A DNA stretch of 64,000 nucleotides from Verrucomicrobiia bacterium (GCA_026414565.1 JAOAIT010000064.1:1-64000); one strand, 5' to 3'. Positions 9,728 to 18,859 are shown, counted from the stretch's first letter. The notes: generated from the sequence alone by a model not told the origin. Translations and numbers: made by a program.

Positions 9728-11817
9728 AGTGCCTTCTTGCATGCTGGTGTTTATTGCTTTTGGGTTGGCCGGTGATGGCCGGGGCAGGAAGCCCAGCCGG
9801 TCAATCCCCGCTCACAGCCGCGGATTTGCGGCTGACGCAATACTTTGAAGCCGAAGTGGCCCACTTGGAAGCGGCCACGGCGCGGCTGCTGCAAAGCCTC
9901 GGCGACTGGAGGGAGTTGAAGCCCCGTCTGCGCCAGCAGGCTGCCGCCATGCTGGGGTTAAGCCCCATGCCTGCCCGCGGCGACTTGCAGCCCGTGATCA
10001 CTGGCGTCCTGGAGCATGAGGATATCGTGGTGGAAAAGCTCCATTTCCAATCGCTGCCCCGGCTTTACGTGACGGCCAATTTATACCGTCCCAAGGACAT
10101 CAGCGGCCGCCTGCCGGCGGTGTTGTACGTGTGCGGGCATGGGCCGGTGGTGACCAATGGGGTGAGTTATGGCAACAAGGTGAGCTACCAACACCATGGC
10201 GTGTGGTTTGCGCGACATGGTTATGTATGTCTGGTGATGGATACGGTCCAATGGGGGGAGATTTTGGGCGTGCACCATGGGACCTACCGGCAGGAGATGT
10301 GGTGGTGGAATGCCCGGGGGTACACGCCGGCAGGCGTGGAAACATGGAATGGCCTGCGGGCTTTGGATTATCTCTGCACCCGGCCGGAGGTGGACACCAA
10401 CCGCGTGGGCGTCACCGGCCGTTCCGGCGGGGGTGCTTATAGTTGGTTCATTGCGGCGCTGGATGACCGGGTGAAGGTGGTTGCGCCGGTGGCGGGAATC
10501 ACCGATTTGCGCAATCACGTGCTCACCGGCTGCGTGGAGGGGCATTGCGATTGCATGTATCTGGTCAATACGTACCGTTGGGATTATCCCCTGCTGGCCG
10601 TGCTGGCGGCGCCCCGGCCCCTGCTGCTGGTGAATACCGACAGCGACAATATCTTCCCCCTGGACGGCGTCATGCGGGTGGACACGTATTTACGGCGCTT
10701 TTACTCACAACTTCAGCGGCCTGGTGACTATGGCTTGGTCATCGGGCCGGGGCCGCACAAAGACACGCAAGACCTGCAGGTGCCGGTATTTCGATGGTTT
10801 AATCGCCACCTAAAAGGGGAAGATCCCATTATTCACGTGGGCGCGGTCAAGCCCTTTACCCCGCAGCAGCTCAAAGTTTTCAATGACCTGCCCGCCGACG
10901 CCATCAACACCAATATTCAAGAGGTCTTTGTGCCACCTGCGGCGTCGTCCCCGCCGCCGGCAAACGCCGCCGAATGGGCCACCTGCCGGCAACGATGGTT
11001 GAGTGAGCTGCAGGCGCAATGTTTCGCCGGCTGGCCTGCCGAGGACCAGGTCAGGATGGTCAAGGTGGCCTCGGCGAAACAGGACGGTTTGCAGTACGAG
11101 ATTTACGAGATCACCACCCAACCACACGTGGTTTTGCGGCTTTATACCCTGCAGCGAAGCTCCACGCGCCGTCCGCAACAACTGCGGCTGTGGGTGCGTT
11201 CAGGTTCACTGCCTGCGCCGCGCGGGGGGGACACCGTGGCAGTGGCAGTGCGCGAGACCTTGGCTGCGTTTGCAGGCGGAGCGGAGGCCGTGACCCCGGC
11301 GCCGGGAGAAGTCTGGCTGTCGTTTTATCCGCGGGGCACGGGGGAGGACATCTGGAGCGGGGATGCCCGTAAACAGACGCATTTACGGCGGCGCTTCATG
11401 CTGTTGGGGCAGACCCTCGACGGCATGCGGGTGTGGGACATCCGGCAGATGATGAAGGCATTGAACTTGAACGCCTCCTGGCGGGGGACCCCGCTCAAGA
11501 TGGAGTCTGAAGGGTCCATGGCGGCGAACACCCTTTACGCCGCAGCTTTGCTGCCCCGGGCCGCTGTGGGCCGGAGTGTGGTGCTGGTTTTGCATCAACT
11601 GCCCGCGTCTCATGCCCGGGGGCCGGATTATTTGAATGTCCTGAAAATCCTCGACCTCCCGCAGGCTCTGCTGCTGGCGGCCTCGGCCTGCGAGGCGGTG
11701 CACGTGCGCACGGCGCAACCCGCTGCCTTTGGCTGGACGCTCTCGGCGGCGCGTTCTTTGGGGTGGGATGAGCGTTTGCATATCCATGACACTGAATCTG
11801 GCGCGGCGGCCCGGTAA
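9724..11817 (+). CDS. Secreted two-lobed alpha/beta hydrolase (acetylxylan-esterase-like)
   Basis: 697 residues with a signal peptide (to about residue 22). The first lobe is a full alpha/beta hydrolase: the nucleophile elbow GRSGGG puts Ser at 234, an acid at D306 or D308 (NTDSDNIFP), and His at 345 (GPGPHKD). This matches acetylxylan esterase/dienelactone hydrolase-type enzymes. Residues about 400-697 resemble a second, degenerate hydrolase lobe: it contains PRGTG, then RRRFMLLGQTLDGMRVWD, where a serine nucleophile elbow is not obvious. The start overlaps the NUDIX stop by 4 bases. Next to a polysaccharide hydrolase, a role in removing ester groups from glycans is likely but inferred. Confidence 0.78.
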   Translation: MKCLLACWCLLLLGWPVMAGAGSPAGQSPLTAADLRLTQYFEAEVAHLEAATARLLQSLGDWRELKPRLRQQAAAMLGLSPMPARGDLQPVITGVLEHEDIVVEKLHFQSLPRLYVTANLYRPKDISGRLPAVLYVCGHGPVVTNGVSYGNKVSYQHHGVWFARHGYVCLVMDTVQWGEILGVHHGTYRQEMWWWNARGYTPAGVETWNGLRALDYLCTRPEVDTNRVGVTGRSGGGAYSWFIAALDDRVKVVAPVAGITDLRNHVLTGCVEGHCDCMYLVNTYRWDYPLLAVLAAPRPLLLVNTDSDNIFPLDGVMRVDTYLRRFYSQLQRPGDYGLVIGPGPHKDTQDLQVPVFRWFNRHLKGEDPIIHVGAVKPFTPQQLKVFNDLPADAINTNIQEVFVPPAASSPPPANAAEWATCRQRWLSELQAQCFAGWPAEDQVRMVKVASAKQDGLQYEIYEITTQPHVVLRLYTLQRSSTRRPQQLRLWVRSGSLPAPRGGDTVAVAVRETLAAFAGGAEAVTPAPGEVWLSFYPRGTGEDIWSGDARKQTHLRRRFMLLGQTLDGMRVWDIRQMMKALNLNASWRGTPLKMESEGSMAANTLYAAALLPRAAVGRSVVLVLHQLPASHARGPDYLNVLKILDLPQALLLAASACEAVHVRTAQPAAFGWTLSAARSLGWDERLHIHDTESGAAAR

Positions 11818-11853
11818 ATTGCTGAAGAGAGGAAGTCTGGTATTTTTAGCACG

Positions 11854-12792
11854 ATGCATTTGATTTTGCTGAGATGGCTGATGGCAGGATGCATGGCTGC
11901 CTGTCTGATGACCGGATGGGCCGCGCAAAACACCAACGCCATTCGACAACCTTACTGTCTGGCGACGAATCTGGCCTTTCCCACCTTATCACCAGATGGG
12001 CGCCAGATTGCCTGCTTTGTCCCCCGCCCAACGCCACGCATTGAGATTTGGGACCTGGAGGGCACAACCAACCGGGTGCTGGTCGAGGAGGCCCAGAGAC
12101 CCGCCTGGTCACCCGATGGACGGTGGATAGCCTTTCAACAGACGCGCATGGTGCCAGGGCTGACATCGCAGTATGGCTTTACACGCATCAATGAAACCAT
12201 GGTAATGGCCCCGCAGGGCGGCCGCCCACGGTTTGTTTATCCGGGCGCCTCCCCGCACTGGAGTGCGGATGGTCAACGCCTGTTTGTTCTGGATGAAGAT
12301 AATGGCCAGATTGTCGCCTGTTTCGTGGACAAGCCGGAGGATGAGCCGCCGGTGTGGTGGAAATTGAACAAGACCCCGGTGGCCAGGATTGCGCCCGACG
12401 GCCGCAAAGTGGTGGTGTTGACCAATGACAGCCTGGCGGTTTTGAGCCGTGAAAAACAGGAGCTGGAGTTTTTGATCCCCATCGGCAACGTGCGGAGCCT
12501 GGATTTCACGTGGTCGCCTGACAGTCAGGCGCTCCTGGTGACCGTGGGGAATACTGGCAACCAGGAGGATACCGCGGCAGCGTGGTGGGTGGATTTGCAG
12601 GCACAGAAGCTTCACTGTTTAAGTAAAGGGGTCTGGCAATCGAGTGCGGTATCACCCAAAACAGGCACTGTGGTCTTAACCCGCGTCCGGTCGCCATCCA
12701 CCTGGCTGTGGGTCTTTCCCCCGGAATGGGTGGAGGCCCGCAAGGCCGGGCGCGTCCCGCCCTTTGAGCCTCCGCCGCCGCCTGTGGATTAA
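11854..12792 (+). CDS. Secreted TolB/PD40-type beta-propeller protein
   Basis: 312 residues starting with a signal peptide (MHLILLRW to about WAAQ, residue 24). The body holds repeated WD40-like/PD40 blades: PTLSPDGRQIACF, PAWSPDGRWIAFQ, PHWSADGQRLFVL, ARIAPDGRKVVVL and FTWSPDSQALLVT. The count gives roughly five to six blades, which is enough for a small propeller. No catalytic domain is attached, unlike the tricorn-like protein at 51773. Such propellers usually bind proteins or glycans in the periplasm. It follows the esterase by 36 bases and ends 2 bases from the convergent neighbour. A GAGAGGAAG stretch lies about 15-20 bases upstream of the start, a little far for a Shine-Dalgarno site. 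Function otherwise unknown. Confidence 0.7.
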   Translation: MHLILLRWLMAGCMAACLMTGWAAQNTNAIRQPYCLATNLAFPTLSPDGRQIACFVPRPTPRIEIWDLEGTTNRVLVEEAQRPAWSPDGRWIAFQQTRMVPGLTSQYGFTRINETMVMAPQGGRPRFVYPGASPHWSADGQRLFVLDEDNGQIVACFVDKPEDEPPVWWKLNKTPVARIAPDGRKVVVLTNDSLAVLSREKQELEFLIPIGNVRSLDFTWSPDSQALLVTVGNTGNQEDTAAAWWVDLQAQKLHCLSKGVWQSSAVSPKTGTVVLTRVRSPSTWLWVFPPEWVEARKAGRVPPFEPPPPPVD

Positions 12793-12794
12793 TT

Positions 12795-15701
12795 TCAGGG
12801 TGCGAGGGGCGGCCTAAGCTCCTGCAGGCGGAAAAACTGGAGTGTTTCGCGGGCGGGATTGGTATAGGGGCCCGAGGTCACCGGGCCAGGCACATTCGTC
12901 CAAACGATGGGAGGTTGCAGGTTGGTGGTGGTTTGCAATACGAATCCTGAGCCGGCCCAGTCCAGGATGAGCTGGCCGCCGCCATGCCAGACACCCAGCA
13001 GGGGTGGTGCAGGCGGGGGTTGATATACGGCAGTAACCGTGCGATTGGTTTCGAGGGTCAGGGCAAAAAGCAGTTGCGTCGAGGCCATGCTGCCGTCCAA
13101 CACCCAGTGCTGGAAGCGGTGGTTGCCTGCCAGCGCTGGCGCGTTCAGCGTTACCTGCGTTTGGTGGGAATAATACCGGAGGAAGGGGGTGAGGGCGCCC
13201 GTCAACTGGTTGGTATCGGCGGGTTGAACCTCAATGGGCACGCCTTCGGCGGGGTTGAACGAGTGGACTTGCAGCGCCCAGACAGGCGGCGGTGGCGGGT
13301 CTTGATAAACGGCAGTGACCATGCGGTTGGTGGTCATCACCACGACAAAGGCGCGGTTGGTGGAGGCCGTTACGCCGTCCAGCCGCCATTCGGCAAATAA
13401 TTTTCCATTGACCGTGGCTGGCGCAGTCAGCGTGACGGCGGTGCCGTTGGTGTAGATGCGGGTGAAGGGGGTGTCGGCGCTGGCCAGACCTTGCGTGTCG
13501 GCGGGCTGCACCACCACCCCGACATCGGCATTGGGGTTGGAGGAAAGGACGCCCAAGGTCCAATACACCATGGGGGCGGGTGCCACATAGACCACCTCGG
13601 CCACGTGGCTGGTGCTCATGCTGATGGTGATGGTCAGGTTGGTGCTGAACGTAGCGCCGTCCAACCGCCATTCCTTGAACACCAGGTTGCCCATGTTTTG
13701 GGTGGCGGTGAGGGTGGCGCTGGCATGGGGATAGTAAAAGCGTTCAAAAGGAGTGACGCCGCTGGCCATGCCGTAGTTGTCATTGGCGGCCAGGGTGACG
13801 GGGACGGACAGGGAGAGGTCTGAGGCCAGCACGATGAGCGAGTTGGTTTGCAGCGTGGTGCGAGTGTAATACAAGGCAGTGCCGAAGACGATGTCGGGGC
13901 TGCCGGCGGAGTAATTATGCACCTCCACCGCCAGCCAGTTGGTGCCGCGCACCAAATTAGTGGATACAAGGCTGCCGCTCAGCGTGAAGAGGGCCGGCGC
14001 CTCAGCGGCGGCATCACCGTATTGCGGATGCACACCTTGTTGATAGGTGGGCGGACCGGCGGGAAAGCCGTTGGCCAGAGGGGTGCTGGTGATGACCGCA
14101 GGGGCGGCCGGCATGCGGAGGCGGTACACCTCGGTGCCGTTAAGGTAAAATACCGCGCCGTCGTCAATCAGGTTGGAAAACACCAGCGAGACGCCGGAGG
14201 GTTCTGTTGGGAATACAAAGGTTGTCCTGAAATAATAGGTAATGGGTAATTGCGGACTGGCGGAAGGCACGCCGGGGCCGCGGGGACTGGGGAGAGGGGT
14301 GTTTTTGGGGTACACGTACTCGCTGTCCTCCACGTACAACAATCCCGGCCCGGGGCCGCCCCAGGCCGAATCATTGTAGGCGGGGGTTTTCCAGGCGGGG
14401 GTGTTATCCATGCTGTTGGTGTTGTATTTCCAGCTCTGGGTGACATCAAAGAGCAGTTCCATGGGGGCGGAGCCGCTTCCGACCGGAGGGGGATTGGTTT
14501 GAGTCAGGAAAAAGCAGACGGGGCTGGCAAACTCGACCTGATTGGAGCGCGAAAGGAGGCGGAAATAATTTGTCCGCCCGGGCGGCAGGCCGGTGAGCAG
14601 CACGGTGTGGTTGGTGGTGGGGGTGGCGATCAAAGGCGAGGCATTGCCCAAGGCCGGCGTCAAACCGTATTCCACCTGGGTGGTGCCGCGGAAAGGTGTG
14701 TCCCATTGCACGATTGCCATGCTGCGGCCGGCGGTAACGCGGGAGTTTTGCAGCGGATCGGTGGGGAGTGATTTGGCATAGAAACCGATGTTGTGTCCCA
14801 CCGAGCGCATGGTGGTCTGGCCGCCGGTGGCGTAGTAAATGCTGGGATCATTGAGGATGACCGGGTCGCCGCATTCGTTGGCCATGACCATGCACGTGGA
14901 GCCGCCGCCGTCCAGATTCATGCCGTTGTACGCGCCAAAACGAATCAACCAGTCCGCCGTTTCATAATCTTTGGCCCCGTCACTGTCCGACTGGCGGCCG
15001 TCAATGACGAGCATGATGACGTAGCGGCGATCGGCGGAGATGCCGATGGCGGTGCGCGGCTGCACCCGGTGGGTGGTGTCATTGTTGTTGAGGTAGTCCC
15101 ACCCCACATTAACGCCGTTGACCACCAGGGGGTACATGCCTGGAATGGCGGTGTAAATGCCGTTGGTATCACTGAAGCCTTGCCCGTTGTACGGAATGAA
15201 TTCCGGCACCATGTTGGTGGTGAAGTAGAGCAGGGACAGGGCGTCCACGGAGGTGTCGGCGGGAGAGACTAAAACTCCTTGGGAGATGGCCGGGCCGTGA
15301 ATCCACGTGGCTGAGCCATCCGGAGCGGAATAGGCAGTATTGCCACCAAAATGCGCGCCGTTGATGGCGACGCGCAACTGATTTTCCCGCAGGAAATTGC
15401 CGGTGCGATGACTGTAAGTTTCGCGCGAATTGGCCAGCCAGTTGTTGGTGTTGGGCGGGGTGGTAAAGATGCGCACGTCTGGATCCTGTAGGTCCACGCG
15501 CAGGGCGCGCACCACGTGTTGATTGCCTGACCAGCCGGCGGCATTGGTGCCGTAGGCCAGGTCAATGCCCTTGAAGATGGGTTTCCAGGGGGTGGAGGTG
15601 ATCTGGCCGGCGGCCGGCAGCGTCAGGACCAGCGCCGCCAGCGCCAGCAGCGGCCAGAGACGGGGGCGCGCGCGCTTAATCGCCACTAAACTTGTATTCA
15701 T
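12795..15701 (-). CDS. Secreted phosphodiester glycosidase (NAGPA/DUF2233) with fibronectin-like and InlB-like repeats
   Basis: 968 residues. A signal peptide ends at about residue 32 (LPAAGQ). Residues about 45-310 form a NAGPA/phosphodiester alpha-N-acetylglucosaminidase-type domain, with the typical MNLDGGGSTC motif near residue 260 and INGAHFGG earlier. A fibronectin/purple-acid-phosphatase-like domain follows (about 325-400), then a jelly-roll region to about 615. Three tandem repeats of about 95 residues then begin near residues 619, 714 and 809, each with FxEWRLDG- or HWVLDG-type cores and AVYQ/EVVY ends, like divergent InlB B-repeats. The start lies 26 bases inside the upstream pseudopilin gene, so translation is coupled. 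NAGPA domains cleave sugar-phosphate-sugar diesters, here perhaps in cell-surface polymers (inference). Confidence 0.8.
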   Translation of the reverse strand: MNTSLVAIKRARPRLWPLLALAALVLTLPAAGQITSTPWKPIFKGIDLAYGTNAAGWSGNQHVVRALRVDLQDPDVRIFTTPPNTNNWLANSRETYSHRTGNFLRENQLRVAINGAHFGGNTAYSAPDGSATWIHGPAISQGVLVSPADTSVDALSLLYFTTNMVPEFIPYNGQGFSDTNGIYTAIPGMYPLVVNGVNVGWDYLNNNDTTHRVQPRTAIGISADRRYVIMLVIDGRQSDSDGAKDYETADWLIRFGAYNGMNLDGGGSTCMVMANECGDPVILNDPSIYYATGGQTTMRSVGHNIGFYAKSLPTDPLQNSRVTAGRSMAIVQWDTPFRGTTQVEYGLTPALGNASPLIATPTTNHTVLLTGLPPGRTNYFRLLSRSNQVEFASPVCFFLTQTNPPPVGSGSAPMELLFDVTQSWKYNTNSMDNTPAWKTPAYNDSAWGGPGPGLLYVEDSEYVYPKNTPLPSPRGPGVPSASPQLPITYYFRTTFVFPTEPSGVSLVFSNLIDDGAVFYLNGTEVYRLRMPAAPAVITSTPLANGFPAGPPTYQQGVHPQYGDAAAEAPALFTLSGSLVSTNLVRGTNWLAVEVHNYSAGSPDIVFGTALYYTRTTLQTNSLIVLASDLSLSVPVTLAANDNYGMASGVTPFERFYYPHASATLTATQNMGNLVFKEWRLDGATFSTNLTITISMSTSHVAEVVYVAPAPMVYWTLGVLSSNPNADVGVVVQPADTQGLASADTPFTRIYTNGTAVTLTAPATVNGKLFAEWRLDGVTASTNRAFVVVMTTNRMVTAVYQDPPPPPVWALQVHSFNPAEGVPIEVQPADTNQLTGALTPFLRYYSHQTQVTLNAPALAGNHRFQHWVLDGSMASTQLLFALTLETNRTVTAVYQPPPAPPLLGVWHGGGQLILDWAGSGFVLQTTTNLQPPIVWTNVPGPVTSGPYTNPARETLQFFRLQELRPPLAP

Positions 15702-16377
15702 AACCGGGGATCGGGTCGCGGGTGTAGGCGGGGTTCATGCCGTCGTAGTAAATCTTGATGCGTTTCACGTGGCCATCCACAAAGGCCACCACGCTTTCCG
15801 CGTTGTTGTAGAAGGGGGCGTTGCGGCTGCCGGTGCGGCTTTTATGCCACGAAAGCGGAGCGTGGGCCGTCCATTCCATGACCAACAACGTGCGCTCGGG
15901 GAAGCGGACGCTGCTTATTTTGCGGCCGGCAATGTTGGGGAGTCCGGGCAGATTGACGCCGTTGAACACATAACTGTTGTAGGCATGCTTGGCGCTCTGG
16001 CAGAAAGGGATGGCCTCATCGCTTAACCCCTCGTAGCCCCGGTCGGAGGGACAGGCAAAAGTTTTATCGCGTGAGGGCGGGCTGTTGGGGTTTCCTCCCG
16101 GCTTGATTTGTTCTTTGTACCACCACCAGCCCCCGGGGGGCTTGTTGTAGGTCATGGCGGGGAGGGAGTCCTGGTTGGCGGCGGCATAGAAGGCCAGCGC
16201 TGCCGCGATTTGTTTGAGGTTGGCATGGCACTGGATTTCGCGGGAGCGCTCGCGCAAGCGTGTCCCCAGCGGCAGCAGAATGGCCGCCAGCAGCATGAGG
16301 AGGGCGACCATGACCAGGGCGTCGGTCCGGGTCAGGCCCCGTTGGCTGTGGGCGGGCATGTGGAAGGGCCGCTTCAT
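15676..16377 (-). CDS. Atypical type II pseudopilin-like protein (DUF1559-like)
   Basis: 233 residues. The ATG at 16377 overlaps the previous stop as ATGA (16374-16377), which fixes the start. The leader ends in Gly and is followed by LTRTDALVMVALLMLLAAIL, an N-terminal helix shaped like a prepilin but with Asp, not Glu, at mature position 5 and without the usual FTLIE. The rest resembles verrucomicrobial DUF1559/pseudopilin proteins: NLKQIAAALAFYA, a CPSDRGY motif, and a C-terminal VVAFVDGHVKRI block. These are thought to be exported and assembled by a type II/IV pilus-like machine. No such machine is encoded in this window. It is translationally coupled to the glycosidase downstream. Confidence 0.75.
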   Translation of the reverse strand: MKRPFHMPAHSQRGLTRTDALVMVALLMLLAAILLPLGTRLRERSREIQCHANLKQIAAALAFYAAANQDSLPAMTYNKPPGGWWWYKEQIKPGGNPNSPPSRDKTFACPSDRGYEGLSDEAIPFCQSAKHAYNSYVFNGVNLPGLPNIAGRKISSVRFPERTLLVMEWTAHAPLSWHKSRTGSRNAPFYNNAESVVAFVDGHVKRIKIYYDGMNPAYTRDPIPGYEYKFSGD

Positions 16378-17024
16378 GGGGAGGAGGCTGCGGCAGCAAT
16401 TTTTTCCTTCGACCACACCTCGTACCAGGCCTCAAACCATTGCCTGGCGGAGGCGGTGGCCTGGGGGGCGGGTTTCTGCCAGGTTTGATTTACAATGGCT
16501 TTGTGCAGGACGCCCTGGAGCAGCATTTCCCGGAGTGGGATTTGCTGCGGGGTGCTGCCGGTGCAAAGGGCCACCACCCGCCCGGCCTGGCGGGCGGCCA
16601 GTTGCATTTGCTCGGCGTTCAATTCCGGCGGGCGCAGAAAAAGCACCACCACGTCCCCTGTTTTGGCGCGGCGCACGGCATCGAGAAAGGCGTCTGCGGT
16701 CAATCCGGTGGAGCGCAGGGGGTCCAGTTTGATGAGGTTGGTCACGGCCACGGTCTTGCCGGCGGCGTGGAGGGCGGCGCAAAAGGACTCGGCTTGCGTT
16801 TGGGCGGCTGGGACTTCAAAGCTTTGATAATCCCGGACAAAGAGAAGAATGCGGCCCTTGGGGCCGAGGAGGGGCAGGGCTTCTTCGGCCATGACCTGGC
16901 CCAGAGCCTGATGAGGGCGCGGGTCGAAGTCGGGGTGCGGAGTGCGGAAGAACCACAGTAGCCAGGCCAGAGAGAGCGCCGTCAAGGTGAGCGCGGCGAT
17001 GTTTATGCCCCGGGAATTGCCCAT
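16374..17024 (-). CDS. Membrane-anchored protein of unknown function between two pseudopilin genes
   Basis: 216 residues from the ATG at 17024, which has an AGGAAG Shine-Dalgarno site 7 bases upstream; an upstream TTG in the same frame is less likely. One transmembrane helix (about 6-24, IAALTLTALSLAWLLWFF) is followed by a soluble domain. That domain shows alternating strands and helices (GRILLFVRDYQSF, KTVAVTNLIKLDP, GDVVVLFLRPPEL, GRVVALCTGS), so it may have a Rossmann-like or periplasmic-binding fold. The text around DAFLDAVRRAKTGDVVVLF recalls sugar-binding regulators but I do not recognise the family. The gene starts 26 bases after the upstream pseudopilin and overlaps the next by 4, so it belongs to their operon. 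Confidence 0.7.
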   Translation of the reverse strand: MGNSRGINIAALTLTALSLAWLLWFFRTPHPDFDPRPHQALGQVMAEEALPLLGPKGRILLFVRDYQSFEVPAAQTQAESFCAALHAAGKTVAVTNLIKLDPLRSTGLTADAFLDAVRRAKTGDVVVLFLRPPELNAEQMQLAARQAGRVVALCTGSTPQQIPLREMLLQGVLHKAIVNQTWQKPAPQATASARQWFEAWYEVWSKEKIAAAASSP

Positions 17025-17050
17025 GACAAACTTCCTAGCCGGCAACGGGT

Positions 17051-17716
17051 TTAGAAAGGCGCGCGTGGGCGGGCAAACACGACGTTGGTCACGCCGCTGG
17101 CCAGGGCGTTGCTGATCTGCTCGCGCAGGCGATCGGTGCGCATCAGGTGCACGCTGCCGTCGCTGAGAAGGAGGTTGCCTTTCTCATTGTGGACACGCTT
17201 GTCCCACGCCGCATCAATGGAGGTGCCGTAGGCTTCGTTCCACATCAAATCGAGGTAACCGCCGCCGCCAGTGACGTTGTGGTCGCCGCTCAAGATGCTC
17301 TGGGGCTTGGTTTCTTCAGCCGTGGTGCCGACAAAGTAACTGACATCCTTGTCGCCCATGAGGTAGTCCCAGCGCATTTCCGGCACCTTGTCCACATCTT
17401 CCGGGCAGACGAGCAGACGGGTATTGGCCAGTTGGTTGGAAGCCACGCGGAAGTGGTCAACCCACATGTCGGAGTCCTGGCTGCCGCCGTCGGCGACTTT
17501 AAGGTGCCAGGGGAAGCGGCCGTTGTTATCGCCGGCCCAGATGCGCCAGCCAATGCCAATCTGGCGCAGGCGATTGCTGCAATCAATGCGCTTGGCCCGG
17601 TTTTTGGCCTGGGCCAGCGACGGCAGCAGGAGGGCGGCGAGGATGGCAATGATGGCGATGACAACCAGCAGTTCGATGAGCGTGAAAGCAGCGCTCCGCT
17701 GCACGCGATGGATCAT
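17051..17716 (-). CDS. Type II secretion pseudopilin-like protein with FTLIELLVV leader
   Basis: 221 residues from the ATG at 17716, preceded by GGTGAG at a good spacing; the ATG at 17734 is an alternative. The N-terminus carries the prepilin signature [20 protein letters not shown], followed by [21 protein letters not shown], the pattern of the very large pseudopilin family in Verrucomicrobiota and Planctomycetota. Residue -1 at the cleavage site is Ala instead of the usual Gly. The globular part ([31 protein letters not shown]) is typical of this DUF1559-like group. It is exported, cleaved by prepilin peptidase and left as a membrane- or pilus-associated protein. It heads a four-gene operon and is divergent from the dehydrogenase gene. 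Confidence 0.85.
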   Translation of the reverse strand: MIHRVQRSAAFTLIELLVVIAIIAILAALLLPSLAQAKNRAKRIDCSNRLRQIGIGWRIWAGDNNGRFPWHLKVADGGSQDSDMWVDHFRVASNQLANTRLLVCPEDVDKVPEMRWDYLMGDKDVSYFVGTTAEETKPQSILSGDHNVTGGGGYLDLMWNEAYGTSIDAAWDKRVHNEKGNLLLSDGSVHLMRTDRLREQISNALASGVTNVVFARPRAPF

Positions 17717-17815
17717 AGATGCAAATCTCACCATCACATTAGCCCAATTTATCCACCTCGTCAATCCCGGCGGCACGCTTTGGCGCTCGACAAGGCCGCG
17801 GAAGCCGGGCTTATC

Positions 17816-18859
17816 ATGCGCCTGCGCATGAAGGCATTATTACTGACGGAATACCGGCGGCTGGAGGTTACAGATTTCCCGGCCCCCGCGCCCGGCGCGG
17901 ATGAACTTCTGGTGCGGGTGCGGGCGTGCGGCATCTGCGGGAGCGACGTGCACGGCTATGATGGCAGCAGTGGCCGGCGCATTCCGCCCCTGATCATGGG
18001 GCATGAGGCTGCGGGCGTGGTGGAGGCGGTGGGGACGGCGGTGACCCGCTTTCGGCCGGGTGACCGGGTGACGTTTGATTCCACGGTGTATTGCGGCGAA
18101 TGCGCCTTCTGCCGGGCCGGCCAGGTGAATTTGTGTGACCGGCGGCAGGTGCTGGGGGTGTCCTGCGGCGAATACCGGCGGCACGGGGCGCTGGCGGAGT
18201 ATGTGGTGGTGCCCGAGCGGACGGTGGTGGCGCTGCCGGAGGAATTATCCTTTGTGGAGGCGGCGATGGTGGAGCCGGTTTCGATCGCGGTGCACGCGGT
18301 CAATCGCCTGCCGGTGCGCCTGGGCGATGCGGCAGTGGTGGTGGGGACGGGCATGATCGGGTTGCTGGTGGTGCAGGCGCTGCGCCTGGCCGGTTGCGGA
18401 CGCATCATGGCCGTGGATGTGGAGCCGCGCAAGCTGGCTTTGGCGCAGGAATTGGGGGCGGATGCCGGGCTGGATGCCCGCGATCCTGAGGCTGCGGCGA
18501 AAGTGGCGGCGATGACCGGCGGGCGTGGCGCGGATGTGGCCGTGGAGGCGGTGGGGGCGGCGGCTCCCGTGCAACTGGCCATTCGTTGTTTGCGCAAGGG
18601 GGGCGCGTTGGGATTGGTGGGCAACGTCACGCCCAACATTGAATTGCCCTTGCAGGCGGTGGTCACGCGGGAGCTGACGCTTTACGGCTCGTGCGCCTCG
18701 CAGGGGGAGTATCCGGCCTGCCTGGAGCTTTTGCGAAGGGGGGCTATCAAAGTGGCGCCGCTCATTTCAGCGCGCATCCCCCTGGAGGCTGCGCCGCAGT
18801 GGTTTGAGCGGCTGTATCAGCGGGAGCCGGGTTTGCTGAAGGTTATTGTGGAACCGTAG
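17816..18859 (+). CDS. Zinc-dependent medium-chain alcohol/polyol dehydrogenase
   Basis: 347 residues from 17816, where a GGAAG lies 11 bases upstream; the family norm would start at the ATG at 17828 (MKALLL). The protein has the MDR layout: catalytic zinc site [10 protein letters not shown] and GHEAAG, structural zinc cysteines with C-x2-C-x2-C-x7-C spacing ([15 protein letters not shown]), and the nucleotide-binding GTGMIG (a GxGxxG pattern) followed by AVDVEPRKL; the Asp after strand 2 suggests NAD preference. It most resembles sorbitol, threonine or galactitol-type dehydrogenases; the substrate cannot be fixed. Cytoplasmic. It is transcribed away from the pseudopilin operon and its last 17 bases overlap the convergent coiled-coil gene. 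Confidence 0.87.
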   Translation: MRLRMKALLLTEYRRLEVTDFPAPAPGADELLVRVRACGICGSDVHGYDGSSGRRIPPLIMGHEAAGVVEAVGTAVTRFRPGDRVTFDSTVYCGECAFCRAGQVNLCDRRQVLGVSCGEYRRHGALAEYVVVPERTVVALPEELSFVEAAMVEPVSIAVHAVNRLPVRLGDAAVVVGTGMIGLLVVQALRLAGCGRIMAVDVEPRKLALAQELGADAGLDARDPEAAAKVAAMTGGRGADVAVEAVGAAAPVQLAIRCLRKGGALGLVGNVTPNIELPLQAVVTRELTLYGSCASQGEYPACLELLRRGAIKVAPLISARIPLEAAPQWFERLYQREPGLLKVIVEP

